A stretch of DNA of 50,962 nucleotides from Bradyrhizobium cenepequi (GTDB lineage Bacteria > Pseudomonadota > Alphaproteobacteria > Rhizobiales > Xanthobacteraceae). Position 1 is the first letter of the stretch. Every line of letters starts with the position of its first letter. The stretch is from contig NZ_JAGKJI010000046.1 in assembly GCF_020329485.1 (NCBI RefSeq), forward strand, positions 1-50,962, read 5' to 3'. Of this stretch, positions 42,972-50,962 are shown piece after piece. The position numbers and the translations under genes were made by a program. The notes below the pieces were generated by a model that did not search any database, was not told the origin of the DNA, and was given only the letters and a program-made list of their open reading frames with translations.

Positions 42972-43064
42972 GCTATGGTTGCGTGGCGCGGGCTGACGGT
43001 GGCGATACAGCTTCGCGGCGCGGAAGCCCTGGCAAATCCTAAGCCGTGACGGCCCGCCGAGCGG

Positions 43065-43847
43065 CTATATCTGCCGCTCCACGAGCTTCATTTTGAGCTC
43101 GGCGATGGCTTCCGAGGGATTGAGGCCCTTGGGGCAGGCCTTGGCGCAGTTCATGATGGTGTGGCAGCGATAGAGCCGGAACGGGTCCTCGAGATTGTCG
43201 AGCCGCTCGCCGGTGGCTTCATCGCGGCTGTCGGTGACCCAGCGATTTGCCTGCAGCAGTGCGGCAGGGCCGAGGAAGCGCTCGCTGTTCCACCAGTAGC
43301 TCGGGCACGAGGTCGAGCAGCAGGCGCAAAGGATGCATTCATAGAGACCGTCGAGCTTCTCGCGGTCCTCGTGGCTCTGCTTCCATTCCTTCTGCGGCGT
43401 CGGGGTCGTTGTCTTCAGCCACGGCTCGATCGACGCATATTGCGCATAGAAATTGGTGAGGTCGGGAACGAGGTCCTTCACCACCGGCTGGTGCGGCAGC
43501 GGGTTGACCTTCACCGCGTCGTCTTTGACGTCATGCATCGACTTGGTGCAGGCGAGCGTGTTCTGGCCGTCGATGTTCATGGCGCAGGAGCCGCAGACGC
43601 CCTCGCGGCAGGAGCGGCGGAAGGTCAGCGTCGGGTCGATGTGGTTCTTGATCCAGATCAGACCGTCCAAAACCATCGGCCCGCAATCGTTGGTGTCGAC
43701 ATAGTAGGTGTCGACACTCGGATTCTTGCCGTCGTCCGGATTCCAGCGATAGATCTTGAACTCGCGCGTCTCGGTGGCGCCGGCCGGCTTCGGCCAGGTC
43801 TTGCCGCCCGTGATCTTGGAGTTCTTCGGAAGCGCGAAGTCAGCCAT
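43065..43847 (-). CDS. sdhB: Succinate dehydrogenase iron-sulfur subunit
   Basis: The 260-residue electron-transfer subunit of complex II. The [2Fe-2S] ligands are in CREGVCGSCAMNIDGQNTLAC, shown by its parts CREGVCGSC and the later Cys. The [4Fe-4S] and [3Fe-4S] ligands are in CILCACCSTSCPSYWW and CHTIMNCAKACPKG. It takes electrons from the FAD of SdhA to the quinone site formed with SdhC and SdhD, at the inner face of the cytoplasmic membrane. It is the last gene of the sdhC-D-A-B operon, 36 bases after sdhA. Confidence 0.97.
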   Translation of the reverse strand: MADFALPKNSKITGGKTWPKPAGATETREFKIYRWNPDDGKNPSVDTYYVDTNDCGPMVLDGLIWIKNHIDPTLTFRRSCREGVCGSCAMNIDGQNTLACTKSMHDVKDDAVKVNPLPHQPVVKDLVPDLTNFYAQYASIEPWLKTTTPTPQKEWKQSHEDREKLDGLYECILCACCSTSCPSYWWNSERFLGPAALLQANRWVTDSRDEATGERLDNLEDPFRLYRCHTIMNCAKACPKGLNPSEAIAELKMKLVERQI

Positions 43848-43883
43848 GCTTGCAAGCCTTTGTCGTCATCAATCCACGCGCGA

Positions 43884-45725
43884 TCAATACACCCGAGCCT
43901 TCGGCGGGATGTACTGCACGTCGTTGGTCATCGTGTAATCGTGCACCGGGCGGAAGTCGATCGTGGTATTGCCGTTCGGATCGAGCCAGGCCAGCGTATG
44001 CTTCATCCAGTTCTTGTCGTCGCGATCGGGGAAATCCTCGCGCGCATGGGCGCCGCGGCTTTCGGTGCGGTTCGCCGCCGAATCCATGGTGACGACGGCC
44101 TGCACGATCAGATTGTCAAATTCCAGCGTCTCGATCAGATCGGAATTCCACACCAGCGAGCGGTCGGAGACGGCGATGTCACCGATGCCGCCATGCACCT
44201 TGTGGATCAGGTTCTTGCCTTCCTGCAGCACCTCGCCGGTGCGGAACACCGCACAATTGTTCTGCATCACATGCTGCATGCTGTCGCGCAGCTTCGCGGT
44301 CGGCGTGCCGCCTGACGCATGACGGAAATGGTCGAGCCGGCCGAGCGCCCTGTCGGCGGAATCCTTCGGCAGTTCCGGCTGCTTGCCGTTGGCGGTCAGT
44401 TTCTCGGCGCAGCGCAGCGCGGCGGCGCGGCCGAACACCACGAGGTCGATCAGCGAGTTGGAGCCGAGCCGGTTGGCGCCGTGCACGGAGACGCAGGCCG
44501 CTTCCCCGATCGCCATCAGGCCGGGCACCACGGCATTGTCGTCGCCGTCCCTCTTCGTCAGCACTTCGGCATGGAAGTTCGTGGGGATGCCGCCCATGTT
44601 GTAGTGCACGGTCGGCACGATCGGGATCGGCTCGCGGGTGACGTCGACATTGGCGAAGATGCGTGCCGACTCGGAGATGCCGGGCAGCCGCTCCTGCAGC
44701 ACCTTCGGATCGAGATGGTCGAGGTGCAGGAAGATGTGGTCCTTCTTCTTGCCGACGCCGCGGCCTTCGCGGATCTCGATGGTCATCGCGCGCGAGACCA
44801 CGTCGCGCGAGGCGAGGTCCTTGGCGGAGGGCGCATAGCGCTCCATGAAGCGCTCGCCTTCGGAATTGACGAGATAGCCGCCTTCGCCGCGCGCGCCCTC
44901 GGTAACGAGGCAGCCGGCGCCATAGATGCCGGTCGGGTGGAACTGCACGAACTCCATGTCCTGCAGCGGCAGGCCGGCGCGCAGCACCATGCCGCCGCCG
45001 TCGCCAGTGCAGGTATGCGCCGAGGTGCAGGAGGCATAGGCGCGGCCGTAGCCGCCCGTGGCCAGGATCGTGGTCTGGGCGCGGAAGCGGTGCAGCGTGC
45101 CGTCGTCGAGATTGATCGCGATCACGCCGCGGCAGACGCCCTGGTCGTCCATGATCAGGTCGATGGCGAAGAACTCGATGAAGAACTCCGCCGCGTGCCG
45201 CAGCGACTGGCCGTACATCGTGTGCAGCATGGCGTGGCCGGTGCGGTCGGCGGCGGCGCAGGTGCGCTGCGCCTGGCCCTTGCCGTAGTCGATCGTCATG
45301 CCGCCGAACGGCCGCTGGTAGATCTTGCCGTCCTCGGTGCGCGAGAACGGCACGCCCCAATGTTCGAGCTCGTAGACCGCCTCCGACGCATTGCGCACCA
45401 TATATTCGATCGCGTCCTGGTCCCCTAGCCAGTCCGACCCTTTGACAGTGTCGTACATGTGCCAGCGCCAGTCGTCCCGGTGCATGTTGCCGAGCGAGGC
45501 CGAGATGCCGCCCTGCGCCGCCACCGTGTGCGAGCGGGTCGGGAAAACCTTGGTGATGCAGGCGGTGCGCAGGCCCGCTTCCGAGCAGCCGACCACGGCA
45601 CGCAGGCCCGCGCCGCCGGCGCCGACCACGACGACGTCATAGGTATGGTCTTCGATCGGATAGGCTTTGCCGTTCGTGGCCGGGCTACTGCCATTGGTGG
45701 CCTTGCCGTTATCTTCAGCGGCCAT
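43884..45725 (-). CDS. sdhA: Succinate dehydrogenase flavoprotein subunit
   Basis: The 613-residue catalytic subunit of complex II, oxidising succinate to fumarate in the citric acid cycle. The FAD fold VVVGAGGAGLRA is at ~31-42, and the covalent-FAD histidine is in RSHTVAAQGGISASLGN at ~64-80. The substrate site includes HPTGIYGAG and the GARGEGGYLVN segment, and the C-terminal RTESRGAHAREDFPDRDD is intact. The length is normal. It starts three bases after sdhD stops. The long N-terminus (MAAEDNGKATNGSSPATNGK) is polar and unusual, adding about 20 residues to the usual start. Confidence 0.98.
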   Translation of the reverse strand: MAAEDNGKATNGSSPATNGKAYPIEDHTYDVVVVGAGGAGLRAVVGCSEAGLRTACITKVFPTRSHTVAAQGGISASLGNMHRDDWRWHMYDTVKGSDWLGDQDAIEYMVRNASEAVYELEHWGVPFSRTEDGKIYQRPFGGMTIDYGKGQAQRTCAAADRTGHAMLHTMYGQSLRHAAEFFIEFFAIDLIMDDQGVCRGVIAINLDDGTLHRFRAQTTILATGGYGRAYASCTSAHTCTGDGGGMVLRAGLPLQDMEFVQFHPTGIYGAGCLVTEGARGEGGYLVNSEGERFMERYAPSAKDLASRDVVSRAMTIEIREGRGVGKKKDHIFLHLDHLDPKVLQERLPGISESARIFANVDVTREPIPIVPTVHYNMGGIPTNFHAEVLTKRDGDDNAVVPGLMAIGEAACVSVHGANRLGSNSLIDLVVFGRAAALRCAEKLTANGKQPELPKDSADRALGRLDHFRHASGGTPTAKLRDSMQHVMQNNCAVFRTGEVLQEGKNLIHKVHGGIGDIAVSDRSLVWNSDLIETLEFDNLIVQAVVTMDSAANRTESRGAHAREDFPDRDDKNWMKHTLAWLDPNGNTTIDFRPVHDYTMTNDVQYIPPKARVY

Positions 45726-45728
45726 AAG

Positions 45729-46124
45729 TCATACTCCCGAAGACAGTTTGAGCAGCGCGTAGATCGAGGCCAGCGCCACCACGAAGCAGAAGAAATTGTT
45801 GGCCATGATGCTCACGAGCTTCAGCGTCTCGTTATGCACATAGTCCTCGATCACGACCTGCATGCCGATCTTCATGTGCCAGGTGCTGGCGATGATGAAG
45901 AGCAGAAGGATGATCGCGATCGGCAGCGAGCCGAGGATTTGCGCCGCAGCAGCATGGTTGCGGCCGACCAGCGTCAGGATCACCACCAGTACCGGCACGA
46001 TCAGGAGCGTCATGGCGACGCCAGTGAGGCGCTGGCGCCAGAAATCGGTGGTGCCGGAATGCGAGGCGCCGAGATTGCGGACGCGGCCGAGCGGCGTACG
46101 CATCGAAGAAGGAGAGCCGCTCAT
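45729..46124 (-). CDS. sdhD: Succinate dehydrogenase membrane anchor subunit
   Basis: A 131-residue membrane subunit with three helices (about 30-55, 63-85 and 105-127). Together with SdhC it binds haem b and ubiquinone. Typical features are VRNLGASHSGTTDFWRQRLT, which contains the Gly-Ala-x-x-x-G-x-x-x-W/F-W-x-Q-R start of the family, the histidine of ASTWHMKIGMQVVIEDYVH (haem ligand region), and the conserved Asp-Tyr. Its ATG overlaps the sdhC TGA (ATGA), so they are translated together. Confidence 0.95.
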   Translation of the reverse strand: MSGSPSSMRTPLGRVRNLGASHSGTTDFWRQRLTGVAMTLLIVPVLVVILTLVGRNHAAAAQILGSLPIAIILLLFIIASTWHMKIGMQVVIEDYVHNETLKLVSIMANNFFCFVVALASIYALLKLSSGV

Positions 46125-46519
46125 CGTCCGCCTCCGATCGCATAAGCGATGATCCAGATCAGCACGGTCAGCACGATGCCGCCGATCAGCGCGGCCCAGG
46201 TCAGGGCTTCCCGTTCATTGGCCTTGAAGCCGTAGCCGAGGTCCCAGACGAAGTGTCTGATGCCGCTGAGCAGATGATGCATCAGCGCCCATGTGTAGCC
46301 GAACACGATCAGCTTGCCGATGAAACTGCCGGTGAAAGCCTGCAGATTGGCATAGGCTGAGGGGCCGGAGGCCGCTGCGATCAGCCACCAGGCGAGCAGC
46401 AGCGTACCGACATAAAGTGCCATTCCCGTGGCGCGATGGACGATGGAAAGCGCCATCGTCAGGGTCCAGCGATAGGTCTGTAAATGGGGCGAAAGCGGTC
46501 GTTCGATCCTGGCGGTCAT
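46121..46519 (-). CDS. sdhC: Succinate dehydrogenase cytochrome b556 subunit
   Basis: A 132-residue membrane subunit, first gene of the operon. The N-terminal RPLSPHLQTYRWTLTMALSI and the following HRATGMALY are the cytochrome b556 signature (SPHL...Y...S-x-x-HR-x-T-G). Three helices follow, and the haem-ligand histidines lie in WALMHHLLSGIRHFVWD. The length is normal. A promoter-like sequence lies about 60 bases upstream on the minus strand. Confidence 0.95.
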   Translation of the reverse strand: MTARIERPLSPHLQTYRWTLTMALSIVHRATGMALYVGTLLLAWWLIAAASGPSAYANLQAFTGSFIGKLIVFGYTWALMHHLLSGIRHFVWDLGYGFKANEREALTWAALIGGIVLTVLIWIIAYAIGGGR

Positions 46520-46580
46520 CAGCGGCTTTGAGGTTGGTGGGACCGCGGCCGGCCCATCGGGGAACGCGGTAGATAAATTC

Positions 46581-46609
46581 TATTTACGGAGTCGAGTCTA
46601 ACAGCGCAA
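46581..46609 (-). promoter_or_regulatory. Candidate promoter of the sdhCDAB operon
   Basis: On the minus strand, TTGCGC (46604-46609), 17-base spacer, TAAATA (46581-46586), giving a leader of roughly 55 bases to the sdhC ATG. The -10 is good and the -35 only half-matched. No other boxed regulator site was recognised in the 209-base stretch 46520-46728, which otherwise holds nothing I can name. Confidence 0.4.
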
Positions 46610-46728
46610 CGGCCAAATGCCTGCAAAACGAACAGGTATTCATTGCTACATCATTGATGACACAAGCCGATCAGAGCCTTGGTATACCAGGGCGTCCAAT
46701 CCGGACCAAGAATCGAATTGCGATTCGA

Positions 46729-47150
46729 CTATGATGCCGCGCCTGGATGCGCGCCGAACGGATCGATCGCTCGCCATCGTTCAACCAGATAATCGACAAA
46801 TACGCGCGTCTTTGCCGAAGCAAGCCTCGATGGCTGAAACACCAGATGCAGCGGCGTGGGTGGCGGCTCGTAGTCGGCAAGGATGCGCCGCAAGCCGCCA
46901 GCCCCGATATCGGCTTCGACCTGCCACGACGACACGCGCACGATGCCCGCGCCTTCCTTCGCCGCCACAGCGAGCGCGTCGAGGCTATTCATCCAGAGCC
47001 GACCGGATATGCGGATTTTGCGGCCTGCCTTCGCGCTCTCGGCGAAGCGCCATTCGGCAGTGCCGGCGATACTCCCGCCTTCGACAAGGTTCTAGCCTTC
47101 CAGAGCGGCAGGGATTAAACGCCGCTTCGCAGGGACATCATGGCTGGCCT
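46729..47150 (-). pseudogene. Decayed LysR-type regulator (C-terminal effector-domain fragment)
   Basis: On the minus strand, an open frame from 47091 down to the stop at 46729-46731 reads NLVEGGSIAGTAEWRFAESA, then WMNSLDALAVAAKEGAGIVR, then VSSWQVEADIGAGGLRRILA and TRVFVDYLVERW. This is the last ~120 residues of a LysR effector-binding domain. It continues through an in-frame TAG (47092-47094) into ASHDVPAKRRLIPAALEG, which fits the preceding part of the family, up to about 47150, where similarity ends inside the start of the tauE-type gene. The DNA-binding half is missing and there is no start codon, so it is not functional. Confidence 0.65.
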
Positions 47151-47997
47151 CGATCTCACCGAACTCGTTGAACTCGCATTGTTGCTGATCGCGGTTGGCG
47201 CCTTATCCGGTTTTCTCGCCGGCCTGTTCGGCATCGGGGGCGGCGCGATCCTGGTGCCGGTGTTCTACGAATGCTTCCGCCTCGCCGGCGTGCCGCTCGA
47301 GGTGCGGATGCCGCTGTGCATCGGCACCTCGCTCGCCATCATCATCCCGACCTCGCTCAGCTCGTTTCGCGCTCATTACCTCAGAGGCGCGGTCGATATG
47401 GAGGTGCTCAAGCGCTGGTGGCTTCCCATCGTGCTCGGCGTCGTCGCGGGCAGTCTCACCGCGCGGTTTGCCCCGGAGCGGCTGTTCAAGATCGTGTTCG
47501 TGATGGTGGCCTGGTCTGCGGCGGCGCGGCTGCTGTTTTCGCGTGAGAGCTGGAAGTTCGGCGACGAGCTGCCGAAAGGCTTCCTGATGCGCGTCTACGG
47601 CTTCTTCGTCGGCCTGCTCTCGACCTTGATGGGCATCGGCGGCGGCCTGTTCGCCAATCTCCTGATGACCTTCTATGGCCGTCCGATCCATCAGGCGGTC
47701 GCCACTTCCTCGGCGCTGGCGGTGCTGATCTCGATCCCCGGCGCTGTCGGTTATGTCTATGCCGGCTGGCCGGCTGCGGCGCGCTTTCCCGACATCCTCG
47801 CGCTGCAGGTGCCGTTCGCGCTTGGCTATGTCTCGCTGATCGGCGCGATCCTGGTGATGCCGACCACGCTGGTCACGGCACCGCTCGGCGTGAAGGTCGC
47901 GCATGCGCTCTCGAAGCGGGCGTTAGGGATGGCGTTCGGCGCCTATCTCTTCATCGTCGGCGGGCGGTTTGTGATCAGTCTCGTTAGCGGGCAATAG
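47140..47997 (+). CDS. TauE/SafE family sulfite/organic-acid exporter permease
   Basis: A 285-residue permease with about eight membrane helices. The duplicated family motif is clear: FGIGGGAILVPVF at ~residues 30-42 and LMGIGGGLFANLLM at ~165-178. Members export sulfite, sulfoacetate or related small anions, or take up such compounds; the substrate is not readable. A good ribosome site (AGGGA) precedes ATG 47140. The start overlaps the far end of the decayed LysR fragment on the other strand. A hairpin marks the end, facing the DUF3658 gene. Confidence 0.92.
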   Translation: MAGLDLTELVELALLLIAVGALSGFLAGLFGIGGGAILVPVFYECFRLAGVPLEVRMPLCIGTSLAIIIPTSLSSFRAHYLRGAVDMEVLKRWWLPIVLGVVAGSLTARFAPERLFKIVFVMVAWSAAARLLFSRESWKFGDELPKGFLMRVYGFFVGLLSTLMGIGGGLFANLLMTFYGRPIHQAVATSSALAVLISIPGAVGYVYAGWPAAARFPDILALQVPFALGYVSLIGAILVMPTTLVTAPLGVKVAHALSKRALGMAFGAYLFIVGGRFVISLVSGQ

Positions 47998-48067
47998 CGC
48001 GCTGGGCGAGATCACGTCGACTTGCATCCGCTATGGCCGAAGCTTCGTTTCGGCGTGTCTTAAGAAC

Positions 48068-48084
48068 GGCCGCCGAAGGCGGCC
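48068..48084. terminator. Hairpin between convergent TauE and DUF3658 genes
   Basis: GGCCGCC, loop GAA, then GGCGGCC: a perfect seven-pair stem 70 bases after the TauE-type stop and 48 bases beyond the DUF3658 stop. It has no T-tract on either side, so it is a weak terminator candidate; it may belong to an intergenic repeat together with the GGGAGAGGTGAAGCGA sequence just to its right. Confidence 0.35.
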
Positions 48085-48131
48085 TATGCTCCCCCCGCAA
48101 GCAATCGGGAGAGGTGAAGCGATCGCGGCCT

Positions 48132-48614
48132 CTAGTCCTTCAATCGCACCTCGCTGTGACGCCATCTGCGCAGATCGCCCTGGCCTTCCAGGCGATCGGC
48201 TTTCACCAAAGTCTGAATGCGGGCAGCGAACATCTCCTCGGTGATTCCGAGAGCGAGCTCATCGCTTCGCTTGACCGCCTGCCAGACCATCGCGGCCATC
48301 TTGCGCCATCGCGGGTTCACAACAGAGTAAATGATCTCATCGACTTGGGATTCGGATGCGGATGGCGGAAGTCGAACCTGATCCCATCGCAGCGCGCTGC
48401 TGATTGCGGGAAACTCCTCAAACGTGATCAAGTCAGGAAATCGATCAAAAATCGCCTGCAGCAGCTCGGAATTGAGCTTTGTGACGAGTGCGCTGACAGA
48501 GGCGGCATTCTCATCCTGATCCTCAAGAACGGCAGCTGCTGCTCTTGCCTCGTCGAGCTCGTAGGCGGCCGCAAGCAAGTAATCAAGAATCTCTTCCGCC
48601 TGCTCTCGGTTCAT
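48132..48614 (-). CDS. DUF3658-like protein
   Basis: A 160-residue soluble, acidic, helical protein. The C-terminal ~75 residues (RWRKMAAMVWQAVKRSDELA, then FAARIQTLVKADRLEGQGDL and RRWRHSEVRL) resemble DUF3658, a small domain seen at the end of some DUF1835 proteins. The DUF1835 part is absent here; the N-terminal 80 residues are helical and not recognised. GAGGGACAGAGG lies before the ATG. Function unknown. It is followed by no gene on its strand before the TauE hairpin. Confidence 0.65.
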   Translation of the reverse strand: MNREQAEEILDYLLAAAYELDEARAAAAVLEDQDENAASVSALVTKLNSELLQAIFDRFPDLITFEEFPAISSALRWDQVRLPPSASESQVDEIIYSVVNPRWRKMAAMVWQAVKRSDELALGITEEMFAARIQTLVKADRLEGQGDLRRWRHSEVRLKD

Positions 48615-48646
48615 GACCTCTGTCCCTCGGGAGCGGCTGCGCGCTC

Positions 48647-50176
48647 CTACTTCTTCGTATAAATATCCTTATACGTATCCCGTAAAATATTCTTCTGCAC
48701 CTTGCCCATGGTGTTGCGCGGCAATTCGTCGACAACGAACACGCGCTTCGGCATTTTGAATTTCGCCAGTCGTCCCTCAAGCCCGTTCAGCACCGTCGCT
48801 TCGTCGATCGTGCTCCCGGGCTGCCGCACCACCACTGCGGTGACGCCTTCACCGAAATCGGCATGCGGCACGCCGATCACGGCGGATTCGACCACGCCCG
48901 GCATGCCGTCGATCTCGGTCTCGATCTCCTTGGGATAGACGTTGAAGCCGCCCGAGATCACCAGGTCCTTGCCGCGGCCGAGGATGTGCACATAGCCCTT
49001 GGCGTCGATCTTGCCGAGATCGCCGGTGATGAAGAAGCCGTCGTCGCGGAATTCGGCCTTGGTCTTCTCCGGCATCCGCCAATAGCCCTTGAACACGTTC
49101 GGGCCCTTGACCTCGATCACGCCGATGGTCTCGGGCGGCAGCACCTTGCCGGTTTCAGGATCGGTGACGCGCGCGGAGATGCCGGGCAACGGAAAGCCGA
49201 CCGCGCCGGGCACCCGCTCCCCGTCATAGGGGTTGGAAGTGTTCATGTTGGTCTCGGTCATGCCGTAGCGCTCGAGCACAGCATGGCCGGTGCGGGCGGA
49301 CCATTCGCGGTGGGTGTCCGCCAGAAGCGGCGCCGAGCCCGAGACGAACAGCCGCATGTGCCTGGTCGTCTCTTTGTTCAGCGCGGGGTTCTGCAAAAGG
49401 CGCGTATAGAAGGTCGGCACGCCCATCAGCACGGTGGCGCGCGCCATCAGCTTGATGATCAGATCCGGATCGAACTTCGGCAGGAAGATCATCGAGGCGC
49501 GGGCGAACAGCGTGACGTTGCTCGCCACGAACAGGCCGTGGGTGTGATAGATCGGCAGCGCGTGGATCAGCACGTCATTCCCAGTGAAGCGCCAGTAGTC
49601 GACCAGCGACAGCGAGTTCGAGGCCAGATTGTCGTGGCTCAGCATCGCGCCCTTGGAGCGGCCGGTGGTGCCCGAGGTGTAGAGGATCGCGGCGAGATCA
49701 TCATTGCCGCGCGCCACCGTCTTGAATTCAGGACTTGCCTTGTTGGTCGCATCCGTCAGTGAACCCTTGCCGTCGGAGCCCAGCGTCTCGACCTTGGCGC
49801 CGACTTTCGCGGCGATTGCAGCAATCCCATCGGCCTTGGAGGGATCGCACACTACCAGCGACGGCTCGGCGTCGGTGATGAAGTAGTCGAGCTCGTTCAG
49901 CGTATACGCGGTGTTGAGCGGCAAATAGATCGCGCCGGCTCGCACGGTTGCGAGATACAGCACGAGGCCCTGCACCGATTTCTCGGTCTGTGCTGCAATG
50001 CGGTCGCCGACCTTTACGCCACGCGAAACCAGCACGTTCGCCATCTGACCGGTGCGCGCAATCAGGTCGGCATAGCTGATCTTGGTGCCGTCAAGCTGTT
50101 CGATCGCAAGCCTGCTCGGATCGTCGAGACCGTCGAACAGGCGGGAAAACAGGTTGGCGTTGGCGGCGGTGTTCAT
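48647..50176 (-). CDS. matB: Malonyl-CoA synthase (malonate-CoA ligase)
   Basis: A 509-residue acyl-CoA synthetase that activates malonate to malonyl-CoA using ATP. The AMP-binding motif is LYTSGTTGRSKGAML near residues 163-177. The segment ERYGMTETNMNTSNPYDGER, followed by VPGAVGFPLPG, is the malonate-specific signature; ITGDLGKIDAKGYVHILGRG and the C-terminal LPRNTMGKVQKNIL (catalytic Lys) are intact. ATG 50176 was chosen for AGGGGATG before it. In rhizobia, MatB usually partners MatA decarboxylase and MatC carrier; those genes are not next to it here. It is divergent from an SDR gene 77 bases away. Confidence 0.92.
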   Translation of the reverse strand: MNTAANANLFSRLFDGLDDPSRLAIEQLDGTKISYADLIARTGQMANVLVSRGVKVGDRIAAQTEKSVQGLVLYLATVRAGAIYLPLNTAYTLNELDYFITDAEPSLVVCDPSKADGIAAIAAKVGAKVETLGSDGKGSLTDATNKASPEFKTVARGNDDLAAILYTSGTTGRSKGAMLSHDNLASNSLSLVDYWRFTGNDVLIHALPIYHTHGLFVASNVTLFARASMIFLPKFDPDLIIKLMARATVLMGVPTFYTRLLQNPALNKETTRHMRLFVSGSAPLLADTHREWSARTGHAVLERYGMTETNMNTSNPYDGERVPGAVGFPLPGISARVTDPETGKVLPPETIGVIEVKGPNVFKGYWRMPEKTKAEFRDDGFFITGDLGKIDAKGYVHILGRGKDLVISGGFNVYPKEIETEIDGMPGVVESAVIGVPHADFGEGVTAVVVRQPGSTIDEATVLNGLEGRLAKFKMPKRVFVVDELPRNTMGKVQKNILRDTYKDIYTKK

Positions 50177-50253
50177 GCAACATCCCCTGAAGGGCAAGAA
50201 GGCCGGGCTGGCTTAGCAAAAACGCCCTTTGGAAAGCAACGGAGACAGTTTGC

Positions 50254-50962
50254 ATGACAAACAATGGGAAACGCGTGGCCTGGGTGACGGGCGGCGGCAC
50301 CGGCATCGGCGAGTCCGGGGCGGAATTCCTGGCGGCCGACGGCTGGACCGTGGTGGTCTCGGGCCGCCGCAAGGAGGAGCTGGACCGGGTGGTCGCCAAC
50401 ATCGCCAGGAAGGGCGGCAGGGCCGAGGCTGTCACGCTCGACGTCAGCAAGAAGGAGGACGTCAACAAGGCCGCCGAGCAGATCCTCAGCCGTCACGGGC
50501 GCATCGATCTCCTGGTCAACAGCGCCGGCATCAACGTGCCGAAGCGGAGCTGGGCCGACATGGAGCTGGAAGGCTGGGACAAGCTCGTCGAAATCAACCT
50601 CAACGGCGTGCTCTATTGCATGCATGCGGTCTTGCCGGCGATGCGCAAGCAGAAGGACGGCTGCGTCATCAACGTCGCCTCCTGGGCCGGACGCCACGTC
50701 TCGAAGATGCCGGGGCCGGCCTACACCACGACCAAGCATGCGGTGCTGGCGCTAACCCATTCGTTCAACATGGATGAATGCGTCAACGGCCTGCGCGCCT
50801 GCTGCCTGTCGCCAGGCGAAGTCGCAACCCCGATCCTGAAGTTGCGGCCGGTGGTGCCGAGCGAGGCCGAGCAGGCCAAGATGCTGCAGCCGGAAGATCT
50901 CGGCCGCACCATCGCCTTCGTCGCCAGCCTGCCGCCGCGGGTCTGCGTCAACGAGATCCTGA
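50254..50962 (+). CDS. SDR family oxidoreductase (3' end outside window)
   Basis: The first 236 codons of a short-chain dehydrogenase that runs off the right edge. The cofactor loop TGGGTGIGESGAEF is at ~12-25, NSAG mid-sequence, the catalytic Ser region INVASWAGR, and YTTTK (Tyr and Lys of the YxxxK pair), so it should be active. The Arg-rich segment GRRKEELDRV suggests NADP(H). ATG 50254 follows CGGAGACAG. It is divergent from malonyl-CoA synthase with 77 bases in between, so the two may share regulation and be linked in acid metabolism; that is inference. Confidence 0.88.
   Translation, partial: MTNNGKRVAWVTGGGTGIGESGAEFLAADGWTVVVSGRRKEELDRVVANIARKGGRAEAVTLDVSKKEDVNKAAEQILSRHGRIDLLVNSAGINVPKRSWADMELEGWDKLVEINLNGVLYCMHAVLPAMRKQKDGCVINVASWAGRHVSKMPGPAYTTTKHAVLALTHSFNMDECVNGLRACCLSPGEVATPILKLRPVVPSEAEQAKMLQPEDLGRTIAFVASLPPRVCVNEIL

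Overview
This is a high-GC chromosomal window that looks like Bradyrhizobium or a close relative (Nitrobacteraceae, Alphaproteobacteria). The evidence is the codon and GC style, the sdhC-sdhD-sdhA-sdhB order, an IalB-type periplasmic protein, a Pro/Ala-rich OmpA protein, a long-form ArgG, and several families of intergenic palindromes that I recall as typical of this group. No database could be searched, so the genus is an inference. Most of the window is ordinary housekeeping and accessory metabolism. I see no prophage, CRISPR array, secretion cluster or recognisable defence island.

Layout. 1-4.9 kb: the tail of an IS4-type transposase cut by the window edge, a TerB-like protein, an SDR oxidoreductase, a class I glutamine amidotransferase-like protein, tRNA-Ala(CGC), YggT, a DUF167 protein and folD. 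5-7.8 kb: on the minus strand, a membrane-anchored M20 peptidase, inorganic pyrophosphatase and a GNAT acetyltransferase. 8-11.1 kb: a tightly coupled four-gene plus-strand operon (secreted alpha/beta hydrolase, DUF2269 membrane protein, SDR fused to a DoxX-like membrane domain, DCC thiol-disulfide protein). 11.1-15.9 kb: flavin amine oxidase, typA, a Crp/Fnr regulator and a divergent single-domain response regulator.

16-22.5 kb: phoD and two orphan TAXI-type solute-binding proteins, one held in the membrane with a cytoplasmic tail. Pterin carbinolamine dehydratase, a YkvA-like protein and a Sel1-repeat protein lie among them. 22.5-22.8 kb is a gene-free stretch with a run of inverted repeats. 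22.8-31.5 kb: quinone oxidoreductase, SDR, IalB-like protein, rlmN, a small membrane protein, PAP2 phosphatase, argG and an alkaline phosphatase preceded by a PHO-box-like sequence. 31.6-37.8 kb: a TetR regulator divergent from a SnoaL-like gene with a clear operator, homocysteine methyltransferase, OmpA, a proline-rich peptide, and a GST/VOC pair. 38-43 kb: hybrid histidine kinase, DUF1348 protein, a small exported protein, and a LysR-cupin pair. 43-46.5 kb: the succinate dehydrogenase operon. 46.7-51 kb: a decayed LysR gene, a TauE/SafE exporter, a DUF3658 protein, malonyl-CoA synthase and a truncated SDR.

Coherent functional units are the SDH complex, phosphate scavenging (PhoD, a PhoA-type phosphatase, possibly PAP2), one-carbon/amino-acid metabolism (FolD, homocysteine methyltransferase, ArgG) and malonate activation (MatB). 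The best candidates for something not well described are the hydrolase-DUF2269-SDR/DoxX-DCC operon and the membrane-anchored TAXI protein.
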